This document shows positions 53,587 to 61,882 of a DNA stretch of 64,000 nt, piece by piece. The DNA lies in contig NZ_CP041040.1 in assembly GCF_006385575.1 (NCBI RefSeq), positions 2,480,001 through 2,544,000 of the forward strand, read 5' to 3'. A program made the position numbers and the translations under genes. The notes beneath the pieces are model-generated. The model was not told the DNA's origin, made no database searches, and saw nothing but the letters and a program-made list of their open reading frames with translations. Position 1 is the first letter of the stretch. The number at the start of each line of letters is the position of its first letter. This DNA is from Microbacterium foliorum (GTDB lineage Bacteria; Actinomycetota; Actinomycetes; Actinomycetales; Microbacteriaceae).

Positions 53587-54012
53587 ATGCTCAAAGGCTT
53601 CAAGGACTTCATCCTCCGCGGCAACGTGATCGACCTCGCAGTCGCGGTCGTCATCGGCACCGCGTTCACGGCGATCGTCACCGCCGTGGTCAGCAGCATC
53701 ATCACCCCGCTCGTCTCGCTGTTCTTCAAGGCCGATGCGGCCGGCAACTTCGGTCCGACGCTGACGAGCATCTACGGCGACGAGGTCACGTTCCCGATCG
53801 GCGACCTGATCTCGGCGATCATCAGCTTCCTCTCGGTCGCCCTGGTCGTGTACTTCGTCTTCGTCCTGCCGATGAACACGTTCAAGGCGCACGTCGAGGC
53901 CCGCAAGGGCACCCCGGCCGAGCAGCCCGAGGAGGAGCCGGCCGCGGCCACCGAGGCCGAACTGCTCGTCGAGATCCGCGACCTGCTCGCCAGGAACAGC
54001 TCGCGCAGCTGA
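53587..54012 (+). CDS. mscL: Large-conductance mechanosensitive channel MscL
   Basis: A 141-residue channel that opens on membrane tension to release solutes after hypo-osmotic shock. N-terminal amphipathic helix MLKGFKDFILRGNVIDLAVAV and TM1 with FTAIVTAVVSSIITPLVS match the family. TM2 is LISAIISFLSVALVVYFVFVLPMN; the C-terminal helix is EAELLVEIRDLLA. GGAGG lies six bases before ATG 53587. A strong terminator follows. Confidence 0.97.
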   Translation: MLKGFKDFILRGNVIDLAVAVVIGTAFTAIVTAVVSSIITPLVSLFFKADAAGNFGPTLTSIYGDEVTFPIGDLISAIISFLSVALVVYFVFVLPMNTFKAHVEARKGTPAEQPEEEPAAATEAELLVEIRDLLARNSSRS

Positions 54013-54025
54013 CGCGCCGCCGTCC

Positions 54026-54070
54026 TACGACGAAGCGCACGGTCCTGATCGGGCCGTGCGCTTCGTCGTA
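54026..54070. terminator. Bidirectional terminator after mscL
   Basis: A 17-bp perfect stem (TACGACGAAGCGCACGG at 54026-54042 against 54054-54070) with an 11-nt loop. It lies between the convergent mscL and KGP-repeat genes. Confidence 0.88.
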
Positions 54071-54099
54071 TCCCCTGTGGAGAACTCGGGGGCAGGCGC

Positions 54100-54303
54100 T
54101 CAGTAGTGCGGGGGCACGTCCTGCATCAGCTGATCGTCGTTCGGACCCTTCGGACCCTTCGGACCCTTCGGCCGACGCGGCTCCTTCGAGACCCGCTCCG
54201 GGTCGGTGTCGGTTCCCGCCACCGGAGTGAGCCGGGCCCGTCTCGATCCGACGACCCGAACGACCTTCTGCCGGGGCGCGTCAGGGTCGCGTTGGTCAGT
54301 CAT
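54100..54303 (-). CDS. Small basic KGP-repeat protein
   Basis: A 67-residue protein with a basic N-terminal half (KVVRVVGSRRARLTPVAG) and the collagen-like repeat PKGPKGPKGPND before a conserved-looking end QLMQDVPPHY. I recall similar small proteins in Microbacteriaceae; no function known. It overlaps the end of the degenerate-helicase gene by eight bases and so is expressed with it. Confidence 0.75.
   Translation of the reverse strand: MTDQRDPDAPRQKVVRVVGSRRARLTPVAGTDTDPERVSKEPRRPKGPKGPKGPNDDQLMQDVPPHY
54142..54168. repeat. 9-bp tandem repeat encoding KGP units
   Basis: Three perfect copies of CGGACCCTT, in frame in the minus-strand gene, each coding for Lys-Gly-Pro. Such in-frame repeats can change copy number. 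Confidence 0.85.
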
Positions 54304-57300
54304 TCTGCGGATCGGAGAGATCGATCGGCTGCGTGTCGTTCTCGGCGCGAGCCGCGGATGCCGAGATGCCCAGGACTCCCGCGATACGCGTGGCCGCGGT
54401 GACCGGGTCGCTGTAGAGGTCGAACGCATGCACGCGCACGTAGTGCCAGCCGAGGCGACGCAGCACATGCGGGCGCAGTCGTAGCGTCTCGCGCAGGGAC
54501 TCCCCCCGAGACTCCGGGTCTGACTCGATCACGACCGCCTTGCCGTTGTGCTGGGCGACGAGCGGCAGCAGGCCGCGGTAGTCGACGTCGACGGCGGCGC
54601 CGAGGCGGCGCAGCTCGCGCGCGAGTGCGAGTGTCAGCGGATCGGCGAGGTCCTCGAGGCGCGCATCGCGTGCACGGGTGGCGAGGCCGCCCAGGATCGA
54701 CATCAGCGTGGCCGCGCCGTACTCGAGGCGACCGTCGTCGAACGAAGAGGGCCGGATCGACGAGACGATGACCATGGACCGCCGCGCACGGGTCATCCCC
54801 ACCGTGAGCAGCCGCTCGCCATCCGGTGTCGAGAGGTCACCGAAGTCGCTGAGCACCCGGCCGTGCTTGGTGAGGCCGTAGCCGAGCGAGAAGATCACGC
54901 GGTCGCGGCTCTCGGCGACCGACTCCTCGAGAGTGAGCACCGCGAAGGGCTCGGCAGTGTCGCGGCCGACGAAGTCGGCGACATCCGATCGTCCGGCGAA
55001 GGCGGAGGTGACCGCGGCGCGCACACGCTCAGCGTGACGTCTGCTCGCCGTGACGACCATCAGAGACTCGTCCGGGCGGTGCACGGCGTGCTCGACGACC
55101 AGCGTGACCACGCGCGCGACCTCGGCTTCGGGGCTCTCCACCGCACCTGACACGGGGTCGGGGGCTCCGGTGCCGCCTTCGACATAGTCGACGGTGAGAC
55201 TGCCACGGCCGAGATACGAGCCCGCCCAGGGCAGGGAGACGATCTCGCCGCCGTAGAACGCGTCGTTGATGAGCTCGGCGAGGTCTTCGCCGCCGGCGCG
55301 GTAGCTGCGCGTGAGGGTCATCACCGGGAGCAGTTCCGAGAGCCGCTCGAACACCGATACGGAGTCGAAGGGAACCTCGTGCTCCCACTCGGACCCCGGG
55401 TCGACGGCGACGTGGAACGCGGTCGGCAGCTGCGTGACCGGGTCGCCGAACGCCACGACCTGACGGGCGCGGCGGATCGCCGGGGCGGCCTCTGCCAGGT
55501 TGATCGCGGCCGCATCGACGAGGAGCACCGTGTCGAATTCGACCGAGTCGGGGATCTGCGGCACGAGGTAGGGCGACGAGATCCAGACCGGTGCGAGCAC
55601 GTCGACGAGCGTGGGCGCTGAGCTCACGATCTCGGCCGTCGTCGTGCCCGGCTGCTTCAGTGCGCGCCTCAGATTCTGGGATTCCTGCGGCTCGTCGACG
55701 ATCGCGATCTTCCACTGGTTCGCGAGCTGCCACGCGAGCAGCGGGCCCGCCATCGCGGCATGCGCCTCGTCGACGAGACGGAAGTCCCGCTCGAGCCGAT
55801 CGACCACAGCGGTGTTCGCGCCGAGCAGCGCACGGTCCTCCTGCAGAGCGCGTTCGAGCAGCGTCTGCCACCAGGCGAACTCCAGCTCGTCGCCCACGCG
55901 CGACTCGGCGACATGGCGAACGGACAACTCCGCGAGCAGCGGCTCGAGACCGAGTTCGGCCAGCCGATCGCGCAGCTGGGCGCGCTCCACGAGGTTGTCG
56001 AAGACATCGGACTTGGCGGCGAGGCCCGCGAGAGTGCGTACGAGACGGGCGACGGGGAGCGTCGAGAGCGGCTCTCTGCGTCCGAGTGCGACATCCAGCT
56101 CTGCGAGCTCGGCGGTGACGCGCTGCCAGGAGGCGTAGACGTCGGCGAGACCGAGCGGCACCTCGGGTGCGACACCGGCTTCCACGAATCGCTGCCACTG
56201 GGTGCGCTGCGCCTGGATGCGCAGCAGCGACTCGTGCATCTCGGTGACGTGCACGCCCGGGCGGACGTACTCCTTGGCGAGTCGACGCAGACGGCGCCGG
56301 TTGGCTCCGGACATCGCCGGCGCATCGCGTCGCGAACCGTGGGCCTGGATCAGCTCCCCCAGCGGGCGTTCGAACACGGTGGGGCTGAACCGGTCGAGGG
56401 AATCACGGATGCCCTGCAGGAGCCGCAGGTACTCACCGAGCTCGTCGATGGTCGAGAACGGACGCATGTGCGTCTGGGCGATCAGTGCGTAACCCCGCTC
56501 GAGCAGCGCGGGCACGCTCTCGGAGTGCAGGCGCGCCGCCAGCTGGTGCGCGGACTTCGCCGCCTCTGTGCTCGCGAAGGTCACGCCGTACCAGGGCGAG
56601 TCGTCAGGGCCGAAGCGGAACTCGCCCAGGCGCGCCGCCTGCGCGAGCGCGGCGGCAGCAGACGAGCGGTCATCGGCGAGACGGCGGAGGGTCTCGGCGC
56701 TGAGCCGCGCGGTGGTCGACGGCGGAGTGGGCAGCGAGGCGAGCCTCGTGAGGTGGCGCGTGGCGTCGAGCACCGAGGAGTTCGTCCCGGCGACCGGAGC
56801 GGTGAGCGCCTGGCGGTAGTCCCGCAGCACGGCGCGCAGACGCACCAGCGCGTCATCGACGTCGCTGACCTTCGGAGCAGTCGCCTTCTCGTTCCGGCCG
56901 ATCGCACGCACGAGGTCACGGCGCACGCTGGCGGGCGAGACGGCCAGGCTGTCGAGACCGATGCCCGCCAGGCGATGCCGCACACCGTCGAGGGTCGAGC
57001 GCCGGGCCGAGACGACGAGCACACGCTTGCCGGCACGCACGAGTTCGCCGAGCGCATTGATCACGGTCTGCGTGCCGCCGGTGCCGGGGAGGGTCGCGAC
57101 GGTGAGCGAGTGGCCGGCCGCGATCTTCGCGAGAAGCGCCTCCTGCTCGGCATCCGCGTCGAGCAGCAGATTGTCGGATGCCGGCGCGCGGTCATCCGGT
57201 CCGGTGTGATGGGGGTCGGGTCTGCGCGCGGAGACCTGCTCGCGGTCGCCCACGTGTCCGGCGAGGGCGTTGAGCACGACATGGTCGAGGCTGCCGCCGT

Positions 57301-58015
57301 CGCGGGACATCGCACCGCCGACGTCGGCGAAGGTCGAGACCACGAGCCTCGGCAGCACCGTGAACGTGTCGATCGATCGTGTCGTGGCCCGCAGGCTGTC
57401 GATCACCGGCTGAGGCTTGAAGATCCCGCCGTCGTAGGCGAGGGCGGCGAGCGCCGCCGCGTCGATCGTGATGCCGAAGTGCTCGCGCGCGATCCGCACG
57501 AGCTCCGGGTTCACCTCGAACGCCCCCTGCAACTTCAACTCGAAGTCGGAGTGGTGCCGACGGATCGCCAGCGGCCGCAGGAGCACGGGTGCCGAGAACT
57601 CCGCCCCGCCGATGCGCCATCCCGCGACTCCGACCGCGAGGTGCACGGCTTCGATGCCGCGGACGGTGCGCAGCTCGGTGTTCTTCGCGGTGATCCGCTC
57701 GGCGGCGAGCCTCGCGGTCCGCAGACCGACCTCGTCGCGATAGAGGTTCGACAGCAGGGTGGATTTGCCGGTGATGAACTGGGGAAGGCTGCCGGGGTGA
57801 GCCTTCGAGATGTCGATGCCGGACTCGACCGTGTCGCGGAAGTTGACGAGCGGCGATGAGCCGCCGAGGTCGGCGGCCTCCGCACGCAGACGGGTGCGCT
57901 CCGCCTCTGCGGCATGCGCGATGCCGATACCGGAGACCGGCTCGTGCAACTCGCCGAGGGTCACTGCGGCATCGGTCGCTGCGTCATCCGCAGCCTTGCC
58001 TTCACGTCGCCACAC
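54296..58015 (-). CDS. SF1-helicase-like protein with degenerate ATPase motifs (DUF4011 / REase_MTES_1575-like architecture)
   Basis: A 1239-residue protein. Residues about 45-250 resemble DUF4011 (PLVNFRDTVESGIDISK). The helicase core starts near 295: Walker A-like LPGTGGTQTV has G314 where the lysine should be, and Walker B VLLVDAAAI has A835 in place of the Glu of DEA. Motif III (FGDPVTQLP, 856-864), YRA (905-907) and motif VI VGMTRARRSMVIV (1072-1084) are kept. The last 110 residues match the restriction-endonuclease-like domain found at the end of such helicases (RRLGWHYVRVHAFDLYSDP), with VVIESD, but the usual upstream Asp is replaced. ATP hydrolysis is therefore doubtful. GTG 58015 is seven bases after TAGTGT. 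Confidence 0.82.
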   Translation of the reverse strand: MWRREGKAADDAATDAAVTLGELHEPVSGIGIAHAAEAERTRLRAEAADLGGSSPLVNFRDTVESGIDISKAHPGSLPQFITGKSTLLSNLYRDEVGLRTARLAAERITAKNTELRTVRGIEAVHLAVGVAGWRIGGAEFSAPVLLRPLAIRRHHSDFELKLQGAFEVNPELVRIAREHFGITIDAAALAALAYDGGIFKPQPVIDSLRATTRSIDTFTVLPRLVVSTFADVGGAMSRDGGSLDHVVLNALAGHVGDREQVSARRPDPHHTGPDDRAPASDNLLLDADAEQEALLAKIAAGHSLTVATLPGTGGTQTVINALGELVRAGKRVLVVSARRSTLDGVRHRLAGIGLDSLAVSPASVRRDLVRAIGRNEKATAPKVSDVDDALVRLRAVLRDYRQALTAPVAGTNSSVLDATRHLTRLASLPTPPSTTARLSAETLRRLADDRSSAAAALAQAARLGEFRFGPDDSPWYGVTFASTEAAKSAHQLAARLHSESVPALLERGYALIAQTHMRPFSTIDELGEYLRLLQGIRDSLDRFSPTVFERPLGELIQAHGSRRDAPAMSGANRRRLRRLAKEYVRPGVHVTEMHESLLRIQAQRTQWQRFVEAGVAPEVPLGLADVYASWQRVTAELAELDVALGRREPLSTLPVARLVRTLAGLAAKSDVFDNLVERAQLRDRLAELGLEPLLAELSVRHVAESRVGDELEFAWWQTLLERALQEDRALLGANTAVVDRLERDFRLVDEAHAAMAGPLLAWQLANQWKIAIVDEPQESQNLRRALKQPGTTTAEIVSSAPTLVDVLAPVWISSPYLVPQIPDSVEFDTVLLVDAAAINLAEAAPAIRRARQVVAFGDPVTQLPTAFHVAVDPGSEWEHEVPFDSVSVFERLSELLPVMTLTRSYRAGGEDLAELINDAFYGGEIVSLPWAGSYLGRGSLTVDYVEGGTGAPDPVSGAVESPEAEVARVVTLVVEHAVHRPDESLMVVTASRRHAERVRAAVTSAFAGRSDVADFVGRDTAEPFAVLTLEESVAESRDRVIFSLGYGLTKHGRVLSDFGDLSTPDGERLLTVGMTRARRSMVIVSSIRPSSFDDGRLEYGAATLMSILGGLATRARDARLEDLADPLTLALARELRRLGAAVDVDYRGLLPLVAQHNGKAVVIESDPESRGESLRETLRLRPHVLRRLGWHYVRVHAFDLYSDPVTAATRIAGVLGISASAARAENDTQPIDLSDPQND

Positions 58016-58028
58016 ACCTCACACACTA
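58016..58028 (-). promoter_or_regulatory. Leaderless -10 promoter of the degenerate-helicase operon
   Basis: Minus-strand TAGTGT (58023-58028), seven bases, then GTG at 58015. The remaining 177 bp to the divergent gene show no clear element. Confidence 0.5.
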
Positions 58029-58205
58029 AGCGCGCCTCGCCGCACAGCCGGTATCCCTGGCGGGTTTCACCGTATTTCCGCCCATCAGAGGCCTGCAGCG
58101 GGCGCATGCGGACTGCTTCTGCACGCAGGCAGCGAGCCGGCAGGGTCTCCCCCGGTCGTGCTCATGACGATGCCTGTGCCGGATCGTTGCGGTCAGTATG
58201 GAGGC

Positions 58206-58721
58206 ATGACCTTCCGCTACGACTTCGCACCGACCCCGTTCGGAGACGCCCTCGCCGTGTTCTCCGACGAGGGTCTCGTCCGATTCGACCTCTCGGAATC
58301 AGACGACCCTTCGGTTCCCTGGGTTCTCGAGAACGTCTCGGGTCAGCTTCGCGCCGTGCCCGAGCCGGACCCGGGCGCAGCCGACGAGGTCACCGAGCTC
58401 CTCGATGCGTACTTCGACGGCTCGCCGGTGCGCTTCCAGGATCATCTTGCGTTCGACTGGCGTCTCGTCGACGGGTTCGCCCGCACCGCACTGCAGACGA
58501 TCAGCACGATCGAGTGGGGAGAGACGATGAGCTACGGCGAGATCGCGGCTCTCGCCGGTCGCCCCGGTGCCGCCCGCGCCGTCGGCACCGCCTGCCGCCT
58601 CACGCCCTTCTCGATCGTCGTCCCCGTTCACCGCGTGGTGCGGTGGGACGGAACGGCGGGGCAGTACGGCGCGCATCCCGAGCGCAAGAGATTCCTTCTC
58701 GACCTCGAGTCGCACCGCTGA
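58206..58721 (+). CDS. Alkyltransferase-like protein (MGMT/Ogt homologue without the active-site Cys)
   Basis: A 171-residue homologue of O6-methylguanine-DNA methyltransferase with both the N-terminal domain (1-90) and the C-terminal DNA-binding domain. The helix-turn-helix and arginine finger are kept (Y110 in MSYGEIAALAG; R124 in GAARAVGTA), but the active site PCHRV reads P140-V-H-R-V, codon GTT at 58626-58628. It therefore cannot accept alkyl groups through that position and resembles ATL proteins, which bind alkylated guanine and recruit nucleotide excision repair. The known ATLs carry Trp or Ala there and are usually shorter. GGAGG lies one base before ATG. Confidence 0.88.
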   Translation: MTFRYDFAPTPFGDALAVFSDEGLVRFDLSESDDPSVPWVLENVSGQLRAVPEPDPGAADEVTELLDAYFDGSPVRFQDHLAFDWRLVDGFARTALQTISTIEWGETMSYGEIAALAGRPGAARAVGTACRLTPFSIVVPVHRVVRWDGTAGQYGAHPERKRFLLDLESHR

Positions 58722-58730
58722 CCGCACACG

Positions 58731-58767
58731 ACGTGGACCCCGACGAGTAGGCCGTCGGGGTCCACGT
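58731..58767. terminator. Bidirectional terminator between ATL and symporter genes
   Basis: A 15-bp perfect stem (ACGTGGACCCCGACG at 58731-58745 against 58753-58767) with a 7-nt loop, between convergent genes. Confidence 0.85.
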
Positions 58768-58783
58768 TCGCATCACCGCCGGA

Positions 58784-60421
58784 TCAGTGATCCACGGCCT
58801 TCTCCGCTCCGAACCCGGTGAGCGAGCGCACCTCCATCTCGGCCGCCAGGAGTGGCGACTCCTTGGTGCGGCTCGTGACGGTTCCGAGCCAGCCGAGGAA
58901 GAAGCCGAGCGGGATCGACACGATGCCCGGATTGTTCATCGGCCACAGGACGATGTCGATTCCGGGGATCATCGACGTCGGCGAACCGGAGAACACCGGC
59001 GACAGGACGATGAGGATGATCGCCGCCGCAAGACCGCCGTACATGCTCCAGACGGCCCCGCGCGTGTTGAATCGTCTCCAGAACAGCGAGTAGAGGATCG
59101 TCGGCAGATTCGCCGAGGCGGCGACCGCGAAGGCGAGCGCCACGAGGAAGGCGATGTTCTGCCCCTGCGCGCCGATGCCGCCGACGATGGCAAGGATGCC
59201 GATCACGACCACCGTTCGCCGGGCGACGCGCACCTCGCCGTCAGGGTCGGGCTCGACGGGGTTGCCCGCGGAGTCCTTCTTTCCCTTCTGGATCACGTTC
59301 GCATAGATGTCATGTGCGAACGAGGCGGCTGCCGTGATCGTGAGTCCGGCTACCACGGCGAGGATCGTCGCGAACGCGACCGCCGAGATGAAGCCGAGCA
59401 GTACCGGTCCTCCCAGGTACAGCGCGAGCAGCGGAGCGGCGGAGTTCGGTCCACCCGGAGCCGCCGCGATCACATCCGCACCGACGAGCGCCCCCGCTCC
59501 GTACCCGAGCACCAACGTCAGCAGATAGAAGCCGCCGATGAGCCAGATCGCCCACACCACCGAACGGCGGGCTTCCTTGGCCGTGGGCACCGTGTAGAAG
59601 CGCATCAGCACGTGCGGGAGTCCAGCGGTTCCGAGCACGAGAGCCATGCCGAGGGACACGAAGTCCCACGGGTTCGCACCGTACTGCAGCCCCGGCCCGA
59701 GGATGGCGTCGCCCTTGTCGGAGTTCGCCACGGCCGCCTCGAGCAGCGTGTTGAGGCTGAACCCGTTGATCGCCAGCACCCAGATCGTCATCGCGATGGC
59801 ACCGCCGATGAGCAGGAACGCCTTCACGATCTGCACCCAGGTCGTGCCCTTCATACCGCCGATGAGGACGTAGACGATCATCAGCAGGCCGACCACCGCG
59901 ATGACGATCGACTGCCCGACCCGGCCGTCGATGCCGAGCAGCAGCGAGACCAGGCCGCCGGCACCCGCCATCTGCGCGAGCAGGTAGAAGAAGCACACGG
60001 CGAGCGTGGTGATCGCGGCCGCCATGCGCACCGGGCGCTGCTTCAGCCGGAAGGACAGCACGTCGGCCATCGTGAACTTGCCGGTATTGCGCATGAGCTC
60101 TGCGACGAGAAGCAACGCGACGAGCCAGGCGACGAGGAATCCGATCGAATAGAGGAATCCGTCGTAGCCGTTGATCGCGATCGCTCCGCAGATTCCGAGG
60201 AACGACGCCGCAGAAAGATAATCGCCGGCGATCGCGAAGCCGTTCTGCGGCCCCGTGAACGAGCGCCCGGCGGCATAGTAGTCAGCCGCCGTCTTGTTGT
60301 TCTTGCTCGCGCGAATCACGATGAACAACGTCACCGCGACGAATGCACCGAAGATCGAGATGTTGAGAATGGGATTGCTCTCGACCTCGACCGCCTGGGT
60401 TGCAGAGTGGATCATGTTCAT
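58784..60421 (-). CDS. actP: Cation/acetate (monocarboxylate) symporter
   Basis: A 545-residue sodium:solute symporter (SSF) with about 13 helices. ADYYAAGRSFTGPQNGFAIAGDYLSAASFLG near the N terminus and GGMKGTTWVQIVKAFLL are typical of ActP/MctC. It imports acetate, propionate or pyruvate. Translation is coupled to the DUF485 partner (4-bp overlap at 60418-60421), the standard actP arrangement. The substrate range is inferred from family and context. Confidence 0.93.
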   Translation of the reverse strand: MNMIHSATQAVEVESNPILNISIFGAFVAVTLFIVIRASKNNKTAADYYAAGRSFTGPQNGFAIAGDYLSAASFLGICGAIAINGYDGFLYSIGFLVAWLVALLLVAELMRNTGKFTMADVLSFRLKQRPVRMAAAITTLAVCFFYLLAQMAGAGGLVSLLLGIDGRVGQSIVIAVVGLLMIVYVLIGGMKGTTWVQIVKAFLLIGGAIAMTIWVLAINGFSLNTLLEAAVANSDKGDAILGPGLQYGANPWDFVSLGMALVLGTAGLPHVLMRFYTVPTAKEARRSVVWAIWLIGGFYLLTLVLGYGAGALVGADVIAAAPGGPNSAAPLLALYLGGPVLLGFISAVAFATILAVVAGLTITAAASFAHDIYANVIQKGKKDSAGNPVEPDPDGEVRVARRTVVVIGILAIVGGIGAQGQNIAFLVALAFAVAASANLPTILYSLFWRRFNTRGAVWSMYGGLAAAIILIVLSPVFSGSPTSMIPGIDIVLWPMNNPGIVSIPLGFFLGWLGTVTSRTKESPLLAAEMEVRSLTGFGAEKAVDH

Positions 60422-60765
60422 GCCTCCGCCTGCGCCTTCTCGAGTTCGTCACGGATCTCGGTCGCTATCGGGTCGAGTCTGCGATTCGCGAACGCGACAT
60501 AGCCCATCGTGATCGCGAAGGTGGTGACGAACTGCCCGAGACCCATGAGCAGTCCGACGGTGATATCGCCCCACACCTTCTGCGACATGAAGTCGATCGC
60601 GAATGCGGCGAGCAGGACGTAGACGAAGTACCAGATGAGGAAGAACGCCGCGAGCGGGAAGATGAACGATCGCTGCGTCTTCTTCAACTCGCGGAATCGT
60701 GGTGATTGCTCGACAGCGATGTAGTCGATCGCTCCCGGCGAATCTGCCGTCGGATGGTCGGTCAT
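60418..60765 (-). CDS. DUF485 membrane protein, partner of the symporter
   Basis: A 115-residue protein with two membrane helices (FIFPLAAFFLIWYFVYVLLAAFAIDF and ITVGLLMGLGQFVTTFAITMGYVAFA). DUF485 proteins (YjcH) almost always precede ActP-type symporters and are thought to assist them. ATG 60765 is chosen for AAGGAGG four bases upstream. First gene of the operon, divergent from the LuxR regulator. Confidence 0.93.
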   Translation of the reverse strand: MTDHPTADSPGAIDYIAVEQSPRFRELKKTQRSFIFPLAAFFLIWYFVYVLLAAFAIDFMSQKVWGDITVGLLMGLGQFVTTFAITMGYVAFANRRLDPIATEIRDELEKAQAEA

Positions 60766-60874
60766 GGGGCCTCCTTGCCTCATGTGCTGCGGCTCGCCCC
60801 GGTTTCCCAGGCGAATGATAGGGTCGACGCTACGAAACGGGGGACAGCGCCGTCACCCCCGAAAGTAGGTAGTC

Positions 60875-61732
60875 GTGAGCACATCGACCCCGATGGAATC
60901 AGAGACCGAGCTCGTCGCCAGAGCCGTGCGCGAGCTCGCTCAGCGCACCCGATTTCCCGTCACTTTCGGAGGACTCGTCGACGAGGGCGTCGTCAGCGTC
61001 ACCAGCATCGTCGGAAATCGCACGCGCAGCCTCGACGGACTGCGGGTGAGACCCGAGCGTGGTCTCGGCGGGCGGGCGATGATGGAGCTGCGCCCTCGGA
61101 TGACCAGCGACTACGGTTCCTCGCAGCAGATCACCCATGACTACGACGTGTTCGTGCTCGGAGAGGGGCTGCGGACGCTGCTCGCTCTGCCGATCATCGT
61201 GAGCGGTCGCCCTCGGGGCGTGCTCTATGCCGGCACCTGGGACACGACACCCGTCGGAGGCGTGACGACCGCTCCGGCGATGCAGGTCGCGCAGTCGGTG
61301 GCGGAGGAGCTTCGCGTTCGCGACGAGGTGGAGCGACGACTGCGCGCGGTGACGCCGGCCTCCGCATCCGTCGCGCCTCGCCATCGCGAGGAGCTGCGCG
61401 AGAGCTTCGCAGAGCTTCGCAGCATCGGGGCATCCGTCGACGATGCCGAGCTCCGCGCGCGGATCGCGCAGGTGGAGCAGCGTCTCGTGATGCTCGCGGA
61501 GGACGCTGTGCCGACGGGCACCGGACCGATCTCGACCATTCATCTCTCCCGTCGTGAGACCGATGTGCTCGCCTGCGCGGCCCTAGGGGCGACGAATGCG
61601 GAGATCGCCGGCCAGCTGGGCCTCCGCGAGGGCACGGTCAAGGCCTACCTCGGAACGGCGATGTCGAAGCTCGACGCGTCGACCCGCCACGCCGCCGTGG
61701 CCAAGGCGCGCCGCGCCGGGCTGCTCCCCTGA
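60875..61732 (+). CDS. LuxR-type regulator with GAF-like domain (RamA-like)
   Basis: A 285-residue regulator. The N-terminal two thirds form a GAF-like sensor (LVDEGVVSVTSIVGNRTRSLDGLRV, ALPIIVSGRPRGVLYAGT); the C terminus is a LuxR helix-turn-helix (LSRRETDVLACAALGATNAEIAGQLGLREGTVKAYLGTAMSKL). Size and layout match Corynebacterium RamA, an activator of acetate use and of the mctC symporter. Its divergent position to DUF485-actP supports that role. A RamA-type ACCCCCG element lies near 60855. GTG 60875 is used. Confidence 0.87.
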   Translation: MSTSTPMESETELVARAVRELAQRTRFPVTFGGLVDEGVVSVTSIVGNRTRSLDGLRVRPERGLGGRAMMELRPRMTSDYGSSQQITHDYDVFVLGEGLRTLLALPIIVSGRPRGVLYAGTWDTTPVGGVTTAPAMQVAQSVAEELRVRDEVERRLRAVTPASASVAPRHREELRESFAELRSIGASVDDAELRARIAQVEQRLVMLAEDAVPTGTGPISTIHLSRRETDVLACAALGATNAEIAGQLGLREGTVKAYLGTAMSKLDASTRHAAVAKARRAGLLP

Positions 61733-61795
61733 GCCTTCTGCACGCGCGACAATCGCCGAGTAAGAGCTGCACAGGCACTGCCCAGCGCCGACGGC

Positions 61796-61801
61796 TATCG
61801 T
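61796..61801 (+). promoter_or_regulatory. -10 box for the riboswitch-gdx transcript
   Basis: TATCGT, which would start transcription near 61808, about 20 bases before the riboswitch aptamer. No convincing -35. Confidence 0.4.
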
Positions 61802-61826
61802 GAATACTGGTCGGTGAACCCCGGCC

Positions 61827-61879
61827 CCGGACGAGGCAGACCAGTACCCGGTGAGCGAAAAGACTGGTCCGAAAGGACC
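61827..61879 (+). promoter_or_regulatory. Guanidine-III riboswitch (ykkC-III) with expression platform
   Basis: The aptamer follows the guanidine-III consensus: CCGGACGAGG (61827-61836), GACCAGT (61839-61845), ACCCGG (61846-61851), GTGAGC, an A-rich link, and ACTGGTC (61863-61869). CCGG/CCGG and GACCAGT/ACTGGTC form an H-type pseudoknot. GGTCC-GAAA-GGACC (61866-61879) can form instead and hide AAAGGACC just before the ATG at 61883. The two pairings exclude each other, so guanidine binding should free the ribosome-binding site and switch translation on. The downstream gene is the guanidinium exporter. Confidence 0.92.
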
Positions 61880-61882
61880 GTC

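Noticed and set aside
54142..54168. CRISPR-like or regulatory repeat
   Set aside because: Units are only 9 bp, in frame, and code for KGP; no spacers.
57758..57769. GKST in the degenerate helicase (residues 83-86) as a replacement P-loop
   Set aside because: The residue five positions before GK is Pro, not Gly, and there is no preceding strand or matching Walker B; it is not a P-loop.
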